From NCBI RefSeq assembly GCF_046292825.1, contig NZ_JBKBQG010000009.1:1-64000 (forward strand): 64,000 nt of DNA, in the 5' to 3' direction. Made by a program: the position numbers and the translations under genes. Of this stretch, positions 17,142 through 25,996 are shown in pieces (position 1 is the first letter of the stretch; each line of letters begins with the position of its first letter). This stretch comes from Salinarimonas sp046292825. GTDB taxonomy: Bacteria > Pseudomonadota > Alphaproteobacteria > Rhizobiales > Beijerinckiaceae. The notes beneath the pieces are model-generated. The model was not told where the DNA came from, did not search any database, and worked only from the letters and a program-made list of their open reading frames with translations.

Positions 17142-17957
17142 ATGCTCGAATTCCGCGCGCTCACCAAGCGCTTCAAGGACAACGTCGCCGTGGACAGCGT
17201 CACGCTCTCGATTCCGCAGGGCCAGATGGTCGGCGTGATCGGCCGCTCGGGCGCGGGCAAGTCGACGCTGCTGCGCATGATAAACCGGCTCAACGATCCC
17301 TCGAGCGGCGAATTGATCCACAAGGGGCGCGACGTCGCCAAGCTGAAGGGCGCCGAGCTGCGCCGCTGGCGCTCGCAATGCGCGATGGTCTTCCAGCAAT
17401 TCAACCTCGTCGGCCGCCTCGACGTCCTCACCAACGTGATGACGGGGCGGCTGCATCGTCACGGCTTCGTCTCCTCGATGCTCAAGCTCTACTCCGCGCA
17501 GGAGCGCGCCTTCGCGATCCGCGCGCTCGACCGGCTCGGCATGGCGCATACCGCGCTCCAGCAGACCGATACCCTCTCGGGCGGGCAGATGCAGCGCGTC
17601 GCGATCGCCCGCGCCCTCGTCCAGGAGCCGGAGATCCTGCTCGCCGACGAGCCGATCGCCTCCCTCGATCCGCTCAACGCCAAGGTCGTGATGGACGCGC
17701 TGAGGCGCATCAACACGGAAGACGGGCTCACCGTCGTCTGCAATCTGCATACGCTCGACACCGCGCGCGCCTATTGCGACCGCATCATCGGCATGCAGGG
17801 CGGCCGCGTCGTGTTCGACGGGCCGGCGCACGACCTCACCGACAAGGCGGCGCGCGAGATCTACGGCGCGGAGGCGGACGAAGCCTTCGCGGAGGGCATC
17901 ACCTCGACGTCGATCGGCGGGCACCAGCCGGTCGTGCGGCTCCAGGCGGCGGGCTGA
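17142..17957 (+). CDS. phnC: Phosphonate-type ABC transporter ATP-binding protein
   Basis: 271 residues from ATG 17142 (an in-frame ATG at 17112 would add ten). Walker A GRSGAGKS, Q-loop FQQFNLVGRLDVLTNVM, signature LSGGQMQRVAIARAL, Walker B ILLADEPIASLD and H-loop NLHTLD are all present. The NLVGRLDVLTNVMTGRLHR run is typical of PhnC rather than other ABC ATPases. It energises import of the PhnD ligand. Start at 17142 is preferred since PhnC proteins begin with the MLEFRALTKRF strand and GAGG lies just upstream. Confidence 0.94.
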   Translation: MLEFRALTKRFKDNVAVDSVTLSIPQGQMVGVIGRSGAGKSTLLRMINRLNDPSSGELIHKGRDVAKLKGAELRRWRSQCAMVFQQFNLVGRLDVLTNVMTGRLHRHGFVSSMLKLYSAQERAFAIRALDRLGMAHTALQQTDTLSGGQMQRVAIARALVQEPEILLADEPIASLDPLNAKVVMDALRRINTEDGLTVVCNLHTLDTARAYCDRIIGMQGGRVVFDGPAHDLTDKAAREIYGAEADEAFAEGITSTSIGGHQPVVRLQAAG

Positions 17958-17962
17958 GCGCG

Positions 17963-18898
17963 ATGGCGACGACCACGCTCGACCCCCGCACGAAGGCCGC
18001 GCCCGGCGAGGACGCCGTCACGCTCTTCGAGCGCCATCGCGCGGAGCTGCGCCGCTCGAAGCTCCTCTCGACCATCCTGCTGGCGGGCCTCTTCCTCGCG
18101 ATGCTGATCTGGTCGATCACGGTTTCGCGGTTCTATCCCGATCGCCTGGCCGCGGGCGTGCCGCGCATCTTCGAGTATTTCGGCACGGTCCTGCCCAATC
18201 TCGAATGGGACAAGCTCTTCCTCGGTCGCGGGCCCGACGGGCGCGCGGTGCCGGGCTCGATCACCTTCTGGTATTCCGATTTCGCCAAGTACATGCGCCT
18301 CATCTTCGAGACGATCCTGATGGCGATCACGGCCACGATCCTCGGCGCGGCGGCGGCCTTCGTGCTGTCCTTCCCCGCCTCGCGCAACCTCGCGCCGAAC
18401 AACGCGATCGGCATCCTCTCGCGGCGCTTCCTCGAATTCTGCCGCGGCGTGCCGGAGATCCTCTACGCGCTCGTCCTCGTCTTCGCGGTCGGCGTCGGCC
18501 CGCTCGCGGGGGTGATCGCGATCGCGATCCATTCGGCGGGCGCGCTCGGCAAGCTCTTCGCGGAGGTCAACGAGAACGCCTCGATGCGCCCCGTCGACGG
18601 CATCCGCGCGGTCGGCGGCACCTGGTTCGAGGAGGTCCGCTACGGCATCGTCCCGCAGGTGCTGCCGAACTTCGCCTCCTATACGCTCTTGCGCTTCGAG
18701 ATCAACGTGCGCGCCTCCTCGATCGTCGGCTTCGTCGGCGCGGGCGGGATCGGGGCGGAGATCAACCACGTGATCTCCTTCTTCTCCGACGACCGCGTGC
18801 TCGCGGTGCTCATCCTCGTCGTCGCCACCGTGACCCTCATCGACCTCCTCTCGGAGCGCGTGCGGCACGCCTTCATCGGCAAGGAGAACCTGCGATGA
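17963..18898 (+). CDS. phnE: Phosphonate-type ABC transporter permease, first PhnE
   Basis: 311 residues with an N-terminal span (about 33-52) and a C-terminal five- to six-span binding-protein-dependent permease domain. The EAA-like loop contacting PhnC is GIRAVGGTWFEEVRYGIVPQVLPNFASY. It starts five bases after the phnC stop and overlaps the second permease by four bases (ATGA). Paired, non-identical PhnE proteins probably form a heterodimeric channel. Confidence 0.93.
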   Translation: MATTTLDPRTKAAPGEDAVTLFERHRAELRRSKLLSTILLAGLFLAMLIWSITVSRFYPDRLAAGVPRIFEYFGTVLPNLEWDKLFLGRGPDGRAVPGSITFWYSDFAKYMRLIFETILMAITATILGAAAAFVLSFPASRNLAPNNAIGILSRRFLEFCRGVPEILYALVLVFAVGVGPLAGVIAIAIHSAGALGKLFAEVNENASMRPVDGIRAVGGTWFEEVRYGIVPQVLPNFASYTLLRFEINVRASSIVGFVGAGGIGAEINHVISFFSDDRVLAVLILVVATVTLIDLLSERVRHAFIGKENLR

Positions 18899-19752
18899 GA
18901 AGCTTCTCGATCGACGCGATCGGCCCGGCCGAGATCGCGCAGGCGCGCGCGAGCCACCCCAAAGCCTTCGGCAACCCGCTCTCGCGCGGGATCGGCGTCC
19001 TCGGCTGGGGGCTGATCGGGGCCTATCTCCTCTATTCCCTGTGGCTCTTCGAAATCTGGAAGCTCTTCGCCTCCTGGGACCGCGCCGCGACCATGCTGAC
19101 GCGCATGGTGGTGTGGCGCGACATGGACACCTGGATGTACGGCCAGATCTACACGGGCATCGCCCAGACGATCGCGATGGCCTTCCTCGGCACGCTGCTC
19201 GCGACCATCCTCGCGCTCTTCATCGCCTTCTTCGCCGCGCGCAACACGCTGCCCTTCGCCCCCGTGCGCCACGCGGTGCGCCGCTTCCTCGACGTCCTGC
19301 GCGGGGTCGATCAGGTGATCTGGGGCCTCGTCTTCGTGCGTGCGGTGGGGCTCGGGCCGCTCGCGGGCGTGCTCGCGATCTTCGTCTCGGACACGGGCAC
19401 GCTCGCCAAGCTCTATTCGGAGGCGATCGAGAACATCGACCGCAAGCAGGTCGAGGGCGTGCGCGCCACCGGCGCCGACGAGACCCGCGTGATCCGCTAC
19501 GGCTACCTGCCGCAGATCCTGCCGGTCTTCATCTCGCTCTCGCTCTATTCCTTCGAATCGAGCACCCGCTCGGCGACGATCCTCGGGCTCGTCGGTGCGG
19601 GCGGCGTCGGCATGGTGATCATCGAGCGCTTCCGCGCCGGGCTCTTCGACCAGGTGGCCTTCGTCGTGCTCAACGTGCTCGTGGTGATCGCGATCATCGA
19701 TTGGGCGTCGGGCAAGATCCGCAAGCGCTTCATCGGCGAGCGCGGGCATTGA
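18895..19752 (+). CDS. phnE: Phosphonate-type ABC transporter permease, second PhnE
   Basis: 285 residues, same architecture as the preceding gene: one N-terminal span (about 33-51) and a permease domain ending in the EAA-like loop GVRATGADETRVIRYGYLPQILPVF. It is translationally coupled to phnE1 by ATGA overlap and is the last gene of phnD-phnC-phnE-phnE. Divergence between the two permeases is substantial outside the loop, so this is not a recent duplication. Confidence 0.93.
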   Translation: MRSFSIDAIGPAEIAQARASHPKAFGNPLSRGIGVLGWGLIGAYLLYSLWLFEIWKLFASWDRAATMLTRMVVWRDMDTWMYGQIYTGIAQTIAMAFLGTLLATILALFIAFFAARNTLPFAPVRHAVRRFLDVLRGVDQVIWGLVFVRAVGLGPLAGVLAIFVSDTGTLAKLYSEAIENIDRKQVEGVRATGADETRVIRYGYLPQILPVFISLSLYSFESSTRSATILGLVGAGGVGMVIIERFRAGLFDQVAFVVLNVLVVIAIIDWASGKIRKRFIGERGH

Positions 19753-19806
19753 GAGGGGCGCGCTCGCGGCCCCCGTCGCGATCGGGATAATCATCCGCCG
19801 ACGAAG

Positions 19807-19883
19807 TGGCGACCCCGGCAGGGCTCGAACCTGCGACCTAGTGCTTAGAAGGCACTTGCTCTATCCAGCTGAGCTACGGGGCC
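19807..19883 (-). tRNA. tRNA-Arg (anticodon TCT)
   Basis: 77 bases including an encoded CCA. The acceptor stem GGCCCCG pairs with CGGGGTC (one G-T). D-arm GTAGCTCAGCTGGATAGAGC, anticodon loop CTTCTAA giving TCT, and T-arm GCAGGTTCGAGCCCTGC are all standard. It reads AGA codons, rare in this GC-rich coding sequence. Confidence 0.97.
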
Positions 19884-19940
19884 GTGGCCGGCGCGGAGGG
19901 CTCGAAGCGCCCCCGCGACGGCGAAGCGAAACGCGAGAAG

Positions 19941-20252
19941 TCAGTGCGTCCAGGGCTGGGCGCGGTTGTGCTTGAAATTGTCGGAATAGGAGACGATGCG
20001 GCGCTTGGGCTCCATCGGCTCCTGGACGCGGTAGGCGAGGCCCTCGCGCTCGGCATAGGCGATCGCCTCCTCCTTCGTCTCGAAGGTCAGCCGCACCTGG
20101 GCGCGGGTGTCGGTGGAGGTGGTCCAGCCCATCAGGGGCTCGATCTGGCGCGGCGAGGCCGGCTCGAACTCGAGCACCCAGCGCTTGGTGCGGGCCTGGC
20201 CCGAGGAGGTGGCGCCGCGGGCGGGCTTGTAGATGCGTGCGGTCGTGGCCAC
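19941..20252 (-). CDS. ETC complex I subunit, NDUFS4-like
   Basis: 103 residues matching the ETC complex I conserved-region family: ARIYKPARGATSSGQARTKRWVLEFEP at the N terminus, then MGWTTSTDTRAQVRLTFETKEEAIAYAEREG and the end FKHNRAQPWTH. It is the bacterial counterpart of mitochondrial NDUFS4 (18 kDa), an accessory subunit near the NADH module, found in alphaproteobacteria. GTG start at 20252 with GAGAGAG upstream. It sits between two tRNA genes on the same strand and may be co-transcribed with them. Confidence 0.94.
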   Translation of the reverse strand: MATTARIYKPARGATSSGQARTKRWVLEFEPASPRQIEPLMGWTTSTDTRAQVRLTFETKEEAIAYAEREGLAYRVQEPMEPKRRIVSYSDNFKHNRAQPWTH

Positions 20253-20303
20253 GGATGCTCTCTCGATCCGGTCTCTCTCGAACCTCGAACCCTCGCCGGC
20301 GGC

Positions 20304-20380
20304 TGGTCGGGGCGGCTGGATTCGAACCAGCGACCCTCTGCTCCCAAAGCAGATGCGCTACCAGGCTGCGCTACGCCCCG
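20304..20380 (-). tRNA. tRNA-Pro (anticodon TGG)
   Basis: 77 bases with encoded CCA. Acceptor stem CGGGGCG pairs with CGCCCCG; D-arm GTAGCGCAGCCTGGTAGCGC; anticodon loop TTTGGGA giving TGG; T-arm GCTGGTTCGAATCCAGC. It lies 51 bases before the start of the NDUFS4-like gene on the same strand. Confidence 0.97.
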
Positions 20381-20536
20381 ACACGCCTTCGGCACGATTG
20401 GAGATACGGAGCGCGGCTTCGGCGCGCAAGCCTTTTGTGGTGGCCGCACCCGCGCATGGCCCGCCTTCGCGTCCCCGCGTCTGTCGCGGGCGCGCGAAAC
20501 GTCCTATATGGAGCCATCCGACAGAAGCCGAGCATC

Positions 20537-22444
20537 ATGACCGATCCCAATCAGAGCCCCCGCGCCGCGCGCGACGAAGGCGGGCTCCTCTCCGCGGCGC
20601 CGCGTCTGTGGCCCTATCTGTGGCCGCACGGGCGGCCCGATCTGCAGCGGCGCATCTTCCTCGCCTTCGGGCTCCTCGTCGCGGCGAAATTCGCCACGAT
20701 GCTCGGCCCCTTCGCCTTCAAATGGGCGACGGACGCGCTCGTCGCGGTCACCGGCGCGTCGACGGCGACGGACATCCCCCCCGCCCAGGCGCTCGGCTGG
20801 CTCTTCGCCTCGCCCGTGATCCTGACGCTCGCCTATGGCGGCGCGCGCATCCTGATGGCGCTGCTGACGCAGGTGCGCGACGGGGTCTTCGCCAAGGTCT
20901 CGATGCATGCCGTGCGCAAGCTCGCCACCGAGCTCTTCGCGCATCTGCACGCGCTCTCGCTGCGCTTTCACCTGGAGCGCAAGACGGGCGGCCTCACCCG
21001 CGTGCTGGAGCGCGGGCGCGACGGGATCGAGGAGCTCACCCGGCTCATGATCCTGACGCTGATCCCGACGATCCTCGAGCTCGTCCTCGTGCTCGGCATC
21101 CTCGCCTGGCAGTTCGACTGGCTCTATTCGCTCGTCGTTCTCGTCATGGTCGTCGCCTACCTGGCCTTCACCTACAAGATGACCCAGTGGCGCATCGGCA
21201 TCCGCAAGAAGATGAACGAGAGCGACACCGACGCCAACACCAAGGCCATCGACGCGCTCCTCAATTTCGAGACGGTGAAGTATTTCGGTGCCGAGCGGCG
21301 GGAGATCGAGCGCTACGACCGCTCGATGGAGCGCTACGAGCGCGCCTCCGTGCAGACCTACACCTCGCTCGCGCTGCTCAACGCCGGCCAGGCGGCGATC
21401 TTCACGATCGGCATGACGATCGTGATGCTGCTCGCCGTGCGCGACATCATGGCGGGGAACGCGACGATCGGCGGCTTCGTGCTCGTCAACGCGCTCCTCG
21501 TGCAGCTCTTCATCCCGCTCAACTTCATGGGCATGGTGTATCGCGAGATCAAGCAGGCGCTGATCGACATCTCCGACATGTTCGCGATCCTCGATCGCGA
21601 TCCCGAGATCCGCGACCGGGAGGATGCCCGTCCGCTCGCGATCGCGCAGGGCGCGGTGCGGTTCGAGGACGTGCGCTTCTCCTACGATCCCACGCGGCCG
21701 ATCCTGAAGGGGGTGAGCTTCGAGGTGCCGGCGGGGCGCACCGTCGCGATCGTCGGCCCCTCGGGCGCCGGCAAGTCGACGATCTCGCGCCTCCTGTTCC
21801 GCTTCTACGAGCCGCAGGCCGGGCGCATCCTCATCGACGGGCAGGATATCGCCGGCGTCACCCAGGAGAGCCTGCGCGCGACGATCGGCATGGTCCCGCA
21901 GGACACGGTGCTCTTCAACGACACGATCGGCTACAACATCCGCTACGGCCGCTGGGACGCCGCCGAGGAGGAGGTGCGCGAGGCCGCGCGCCTCGCCCAG
22001 ATCGACCGCTTCGTCGAGAGCCTGCCCGAGGGCTACGAGACGCCGGTCGGCGAGCGCGGGCTCAAGCTCTCGGGCGGCGAGAAGCAGCGCGTGGCGATTG
22101 CCCGCACCATCCTGAAGGCGCCCCCGATCCTCGTCCTCGACGAGGCGACCTCGGCGCTCGACACCTTCACCGAGAAGGAGATACAGGACGCGCTCGACTG
22201 CGTGAGCCGCGGGCGCACCACGCTCGTCATCGCGCACCGCCTCTCGACGGTGGTCAATGCGGACGAGATCATCGTGCTCGACCAGGGGCTGATCGTCGAG
22301 CGCGGCACCCATGCGGCTCTGATCGCGGCGGACGGGGTCTATGCCGCGATGTGGAATCGCCAGCAGGAAGCCGACGCCGCCCGCGCGCTCCTCCAGGCCG
22401 CGGAGGCGGAAAAGGCGGCCTCGCTGCGGCTGCGGATCGATTGA
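20537..22444 (+). CDS. Atm1-type ABC transporter (permease-ATPase fusion)
   Basis: 635 residues: six membrane spans (about 35-330) then a nucleotide-binding domain with Walker A GPSGAGKS, signature LSGGEKQRVAIARTIL and Walker B ILVLDEATSALD. The segment VRKLATELFAHLHALSLRFHLERKTGGLTRVLERG, the NTKAIDALLNFETVKYF run and RPLRLRPH-like N-terminal WPYLWP are features of the Atm1/HMT1 branch, which exports glutathione-linked sulfur or metal conjugates and supports Fe-S assembly outside the membrane or metal tolerance. Whole-gene length is standard. It stands alone between tRNA-Pro and a convergent kinase gene. Confidence 0.92.
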   Translation: MTDPNQSPRAARDEGGLLSAAPRLWPYLWPHGRPDLQRRIFLAFGLLVAAKFATMLGPFAFKWATDALVAVTGASTATDIPPAQALGWLFASPVILTLAYGGARILMALLTQVRDGVFAKVSMHAVRKLATELFAHLHALSLRFHLERKTGGLTRVLERGRDGIEELTRLMILTLIPTILELVLVLGILAWQFDWLYSLVVLVMVVAYLAFTYKMTQWRIGIRKKMNESDTDANTKAIDALLNFETVKYFGAERREIERYDRSMERYERASVQTYTSLALLNAGQAAIFTIGMTIVMLLAVRDIMAGNATIGGFVLVNALLVQLFIPLNFMGMVYREIKQALIDISDMFAILDRDPEIRDREDARPLAIAQGAVRFEDVRFSYDPTRPILKGVSFEVPAGRTVAIVGPSGAGKSTISRLLFRFYEPQAGRILIDGQDIAGVTQESLRATIGMVPQDTVLFNDTIGYNIRYGRWDAAEEEVREAARLAQIDRFVESLPEGYETPVGERGLKLSGGEKQRVAIARTILKAPPILVLDEATSALDTFTEKEIQDALDCVSRGRTTLVIAHRLSTVVNADEIIVLDQGLIVERGTHAALIAADGVYAAMWNRQQEADAARALLQAAEAEKAASLRLRID

Positions 22445-22459
22445 GGACGCGCGCCGCCG

Positions 22460-24058
22460 TCACAGCGGCAGCGCGATGCGGGCGACGAGCCCGTCGGGCG
22501 CGTAGTCGAGCGCGACGCTGCCGCCGTGCGGCTTGAGGCTCGTCTCCAGAACGCGCGAGCCGAAGCCGCGCCGGCTCGGGGGGACGACCGGCGGGCCGTC
22601 GATCTCGCGCCAGTCGAGATGCAGGCAGCCCGCCTCGACGCGCCATGCGAAGGCGACGCGTCCGTTCGCCGCCGAGAGGGCGCCGTGCTTGACGGCGTTC
22701 GTCGCGAGCTCGTGGACCACGAGCGCGAGCGCCACCGCCCGCCCGCCGTCGAGCGCCACGTCCTCGCCCTCGATCGCGATCCCGGCTCCGCTCGCATAGG
22801 GATCGAGCTCGCCCGACACGAGCGCGCGCAGCGACACCCGCTCCTGGGGGCCCGATTCGGCGATCATCACGTGCGCCGCCGCGAGCGCGCCGAGGCGGCC
22901 CTCGAAATCGCGATCGTAGCTCTCGAAATCGCCGGCCGTGCGCATCGACATGCGATGCACCGCCTGGACCGTCGCGAAGGCGTTCTTCACCCGGTGGCCC
23001 ATCTCTGCGAGGACGAGCGTCTTCTCGGCAAGCGCCTGCGAGAGCGCGCGGGTGCGCTCCTCGACCCGCGTCTCGAGATCGAGCGCGTAGGCCTTCTGGC
23101 GGCGCACCGCCTGGGCGCCGAGGACCGCGAGGAGCGCGAGCGCGAGCGTCATCGCCGTGCCCGCGAGGGTGTTCACGAGGAGCCTGCTCCGCGACCCTGC
23201 GAGCACCGCCGCGCTCGGAATGCCGATCGTCGCGGCGATGCCGGTGACCGACGACGCCGCGTAGCCGAAGATCATCGGCGTCCCGTCGAGCGGGCAGGGG
23301 GCCTCGAAAACGCCGCGCCGGCCGATGCCCGCGGGCAGGAGCGCGTCGCGTTCGACCGACGCCAAAGCCGCGACCGGAACGGGCGGATCGCGCAGCAGCG
23401 TCTCGCCGGTCGGGGCGAACAGGTAGATGGAGATCGGGTAGCCCACCCGCGTCGTCGCGACGAGATCGCGGATGCTCTCGGGCGAGAGCGAGACCTGCGA
23501 GAAGCCGAGGAATCCGCCGTCGTCCGCCGCGATGCGCCGGGCCGTGACGATCAGCACCTCGTCGACGAACCGGTTGTCCGGCAGGAGCGCGATATGGAGC
23601 GCCTGCGGGTCGTCGCGGACCGCCTTGAAATAGGGTCGATCGGCGGCGTTCAGCGCGGGCGTCGGGTAGGTGCGCGAGGTGAGGAGCGCGTCGCCCGCGG
23701 CATCGCCGATCCAGATCGAGACCACGTGCGGGGAGCGGTCGGCGAGGCCGGCGAGCGCGCGATGGGCGCCCGCGTCGCGGGCGATGGCATCCTCCGCGAC
23801 CGTGATCGCCACGGCCTCGTTGCGCACGAGGTCGGCCGTCTCGAGGAGCCGGTCGGTGTAGTCCGTGAAGATCGCGGCGAGCGTCGCGACGACGTCGCGC
23901 GCCTGGGCGATCTCGGTCGCCCGGTCGCGCGCGCTCGCCACGAGCACGCTCGTCCCGATACCCAGCACCGCCGCGGCGAGGAGCGCGTACAGGTAGGTGG
24001 ACGGGGAGCGCAGGAGCGGGCGAGGCGCGGTCGCCGTGATGTCGCGGCCGGAGCGCAC
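22460..24058 (-). CDS. Membrane-bound HWE-family sensor histidine kinase with periplasmic Cache-like domain
   Basis: 532 residues from GTG 24058, which has an AGGAGG site eight bases upstream. Membrane spans at about 22-42 and 292-315 enclose a 250-residue periplasmic sensor resembling dCache (DRPYFKAVRDDPQ... and ARRIAADDGGFLGFSQVSLSPESI). The kinase core is HWE type: His355 in AEMGHRVKNAFATVQ, N box VVHELATNAVKHGAL and LDWREIDGPPV. Small-molecule sensing is likely. No response regulator is adjacent. It is convergent with the Atm1-type gene, 15 bases apart, and lies 190 bases downstream of the Na/Pi cotransporter gene. Confidence 0.9.
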   Translation of the reverse strand: MRSGRDITATAPRPLLRSPSTYLYALLAAAVLGIGTSVLVASARDRATEIAQARDVVATLAAIFTDYTDRLLETADLVRNEAVAITVAEDAIARDAGAHRALAGLADRSPHVVSIWIGDAAGDALLTSRTYPTPALNAADRPYFKAVRDDPQALHIALLPDNRFVDEVLIVTARRIAADDGGFLGFSQVSLSPESIRDLVATTRVGYPISIYLFAPTGETLLRDPPVPVAALASVERDALLPAGIGRRGVFEAPCPLDGTPMIFGYAASSVTGIAATIGIPSAAVLAGSRSRLLVNTLAGTAMTLALALLAVLGAQAVRRQKAYALDLETRVEERTRALSQALAEKTLVLAEMGHRVKNAFATVQAVHRMSMRTAGDFESYDRDFEGRLGALAAAHVMIAESGPQERVSLRALVSGELDPYASGAGIAIEGEDVALDGGRAVALALVVHELATNAVKHGALSAANGRVAFAWRVEAGCLHLDWREIDGPPVVPPSRRGFGSRVLETSLKPHGGSVALDYAPDGLVARIALPL

Positions 24059-24248
24059 GATCTGGCCTCCTCTCGGGTCCCGTCGAACGGGTCGCCGCGC
24101 GGAAACGGCACGAGCGGGCGCGCCATGGACAGGGCTCGACCATAGCACGACGGCCCGGCTTCGCAAGAGGTCGCGCGAGGTTGAACAACTTTTGATCGGC
24201 GGATTAAGGTCGTCTCGGCAGAGCCGGAAGCGTAGCCACAACTGGTGA

Positions 24249-25886
24249 TCAAGCGCCGAAACCGCTCTCGGGCGGGGGAGGGGCCACGCGGGCGAGGCGG
24301 ATGCGGGCCTTGGCGGCGTGCTCGGCGAGGCGCCGCAGGGCGTAGGCGCGATCGAGCGCGCCGTCGACCGCCTCGAAGGGGACGCTTCCCGCCGCGCCGG
24401 CGGCGAGGATCTCGGCCTTGAGCGCCTGATACCCCGCCTCGACGTCCCGCCCGAGCGCGTCCGCCGCGGCCGCGTCGATGCCCTCCGGGGAGGCGTCGGC
24501 GAGGCGGGCGAGCGCGCGCTCGACGAGGGCGGAGAACGTCGCGAGCCGCGCGGCGACCCCGCCGCTCTCCGCCCGCGGCGGCGACGCCTCGGCGAGGGCG
24601 AGGCTGCGCGCCGCGATCTCCTCGGCATGGCGGACGGCGCGCAGCGCATGGCCGATGCCGTCGACGGCGTGCTCGGGCAGCATCTGCTTCTGGAGTTCGC
24701 GCAGGAAGGCGTGGATCTCGCCCGAGAGCCGCTCGACCGTCCGCCGCCGGGTCGCGAGCGCGCCGAGCGCGGAATGGCCGTGGCGCACGGCGGCGAGCGC
24801 GGTCTCGGATGCGGTGCCCACGAGCCGCGCGACCTCGCGCGCGACGCCCTCCATGGCGAGGCTCGGCACCGCGAGCATGTTGGGATCGAGATGGCGCGCG
24901 CGGCCTTCGCTCTCGTCGGGCGAAACGAAGCGGCCCGCGAGGAAGGCGACGAGGCGCCCCGCGAGCGGCCACACGAGGAGCACGCCCAGAACCTTCGTCA
25001 GCGAGTGGAACAGCGCGATCGTCGTCGCGATCCCCGCCGCGCCCGCCTCCATCGTGTCGGGAACGGCGAGGGTGACGAGGGCGATCAGCGCCGGCAGGAG
25101 GGCGAGGGCGACGAGGCCGACGACGGCATTGAACAGGACATGGGCGAGCGCCACGCGCTTGGCGTCGGCGGTGGCGCCGATCGAGGCGAGCGCGGCGGTC
25201 GAGGTCGTGCCGAGATTGGCGCCGATCACCGTCGCGGCGGCCGCCTCGAGCCCGATCAGCCCGCCCGCCGCCGCGGTGATCGCCATCGCGATCGAGGCGC
25301 TGGAGGATTGCGTCAGGACGGTGAGCCCGATGCCGATCGCGACGAACAGGGCGATGCCCGCGATCCCGCCGTCCTGGAAGGCGCCGAGATCGACCGCGCC
25401 GGCGATGCCCGCGAAGGCGTCCTTCAACACGGAGACGCCGAGGAAGAACAGGCAGAAGCCCGCGAGCGCGCGCCCGATCGCCCGCCGCCGCGGATCGCGC
25501 AGCGCCAATTCGAGCAGCGCGCCGATGCCGACGAGGGGCAGCGCGAGGACGTCCATGCGGATGCCGATGCCGACGAGCGAGACGAGCCAGGACGTCGCCG
25601 TGGTGCCGACATTGGCCCCGAACACCACGAACACCGCCTGCCCGAGGCCGAGGAGCCCCGCATTCACGAAACCGAGCGTCGCGATCGTCACCACGCTCGA
25701 GGATTGCGCGATCGCGGTGATCGCGAAGCCCGCCGCGAGCGCGCGCAGGCGCGTCTTCGTCGAATGGGCGAGGATCGCGCGCAGGCGCTCGCCCGCCGCG
25801 AGCCGCAGCCCGTCGCTCATCATGCGCATGCCGATGAGGAAGAGGCCGATGCCGCCGAGCGTGGCGACGAGGGGCAGGCCGCTCAT
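24249..25886 (-). CDS. Na/Pi cotransporter family protein with PhoU-like C terminus
   Basis: 545 residues. The membrane half carries the duplicated QSSS signature of NptA/PNaS proteins (AQSSSVVT near 60 and TQSSSASIA near 197), each followed by a GAN(V/L)GTT segment. Residues about 340-540 are helical and resemble PhoU. Such proteins move phosphate with sodium; YjbB-type relatives export phosphate. It is one of several genes in this window connected with phosphorus. The ATG at 25886 starts the family's usual N terminus (MSGLPLVATLGGIGLFLIGM). Confidence 0.92.
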   Translation of the reverse strand: MSGLPLVATLGGIGLFLIGMRMMSDGLRLAAGERLRAILAHSTKTRLRALAAGFAITAIAQSSSVVTIATLGFVNAGLLGLGQAVFVVFGANVGTTATSWLVSLVGIGIRMDVLALPLVGIGALLELALRDPRRRAIGRALAGFCLFFLGVSVLKDAFAGIAGAVDLGAFQDGGIAGIALFVAIGIGLTVLTQSSSASIAMAITAAAGGLIGLEAAAATVIGANLGTTSTAALASIGATADAKRVALAHVLFNAVVGLVALALLPALIALVTLAVPDTMEAGAAGIATTIALFHSLTKVLGVLLVWPLAGRLVAFLAGRFVSPDESEGRARHLDPNMLAVPSLAMEGVAREVARLVGTASETALAAVRHGHSALGALATRRRTVERLSGEIHAFLRELQKQMLPEHAVDGIGHALRAVRHAEEIAARSLALAEASPPRAESGGVAARLATFSALVERALARLADASPEGIDAAAADALGRDVEAGYQALKAEILAAGAAGSVPFEAVDGALDRAYALRRLAEHAAKARIRLARVAPPPPESGFGA

Positions 25887-25996
25887 CGCGGGCTGCTTTC
25901 GGGACGGGGAGGCGGATTCTGCATCGATTTAGGCTCTCGCCCGCCATCTCGCGCGAACCGAGCCCCGCGCGCCATCCGCACCAATCCGGAGCCGGC

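Noticed and set aside
22460..24649. Upstream extension of the membrane HWE kinase to 24649
   Set aside because: The added residues are Arg/Ser/Pro-rich and lie opposite the end of the Na/Pi cotransporter gene; GTG 24058 has an AGGAGG site.
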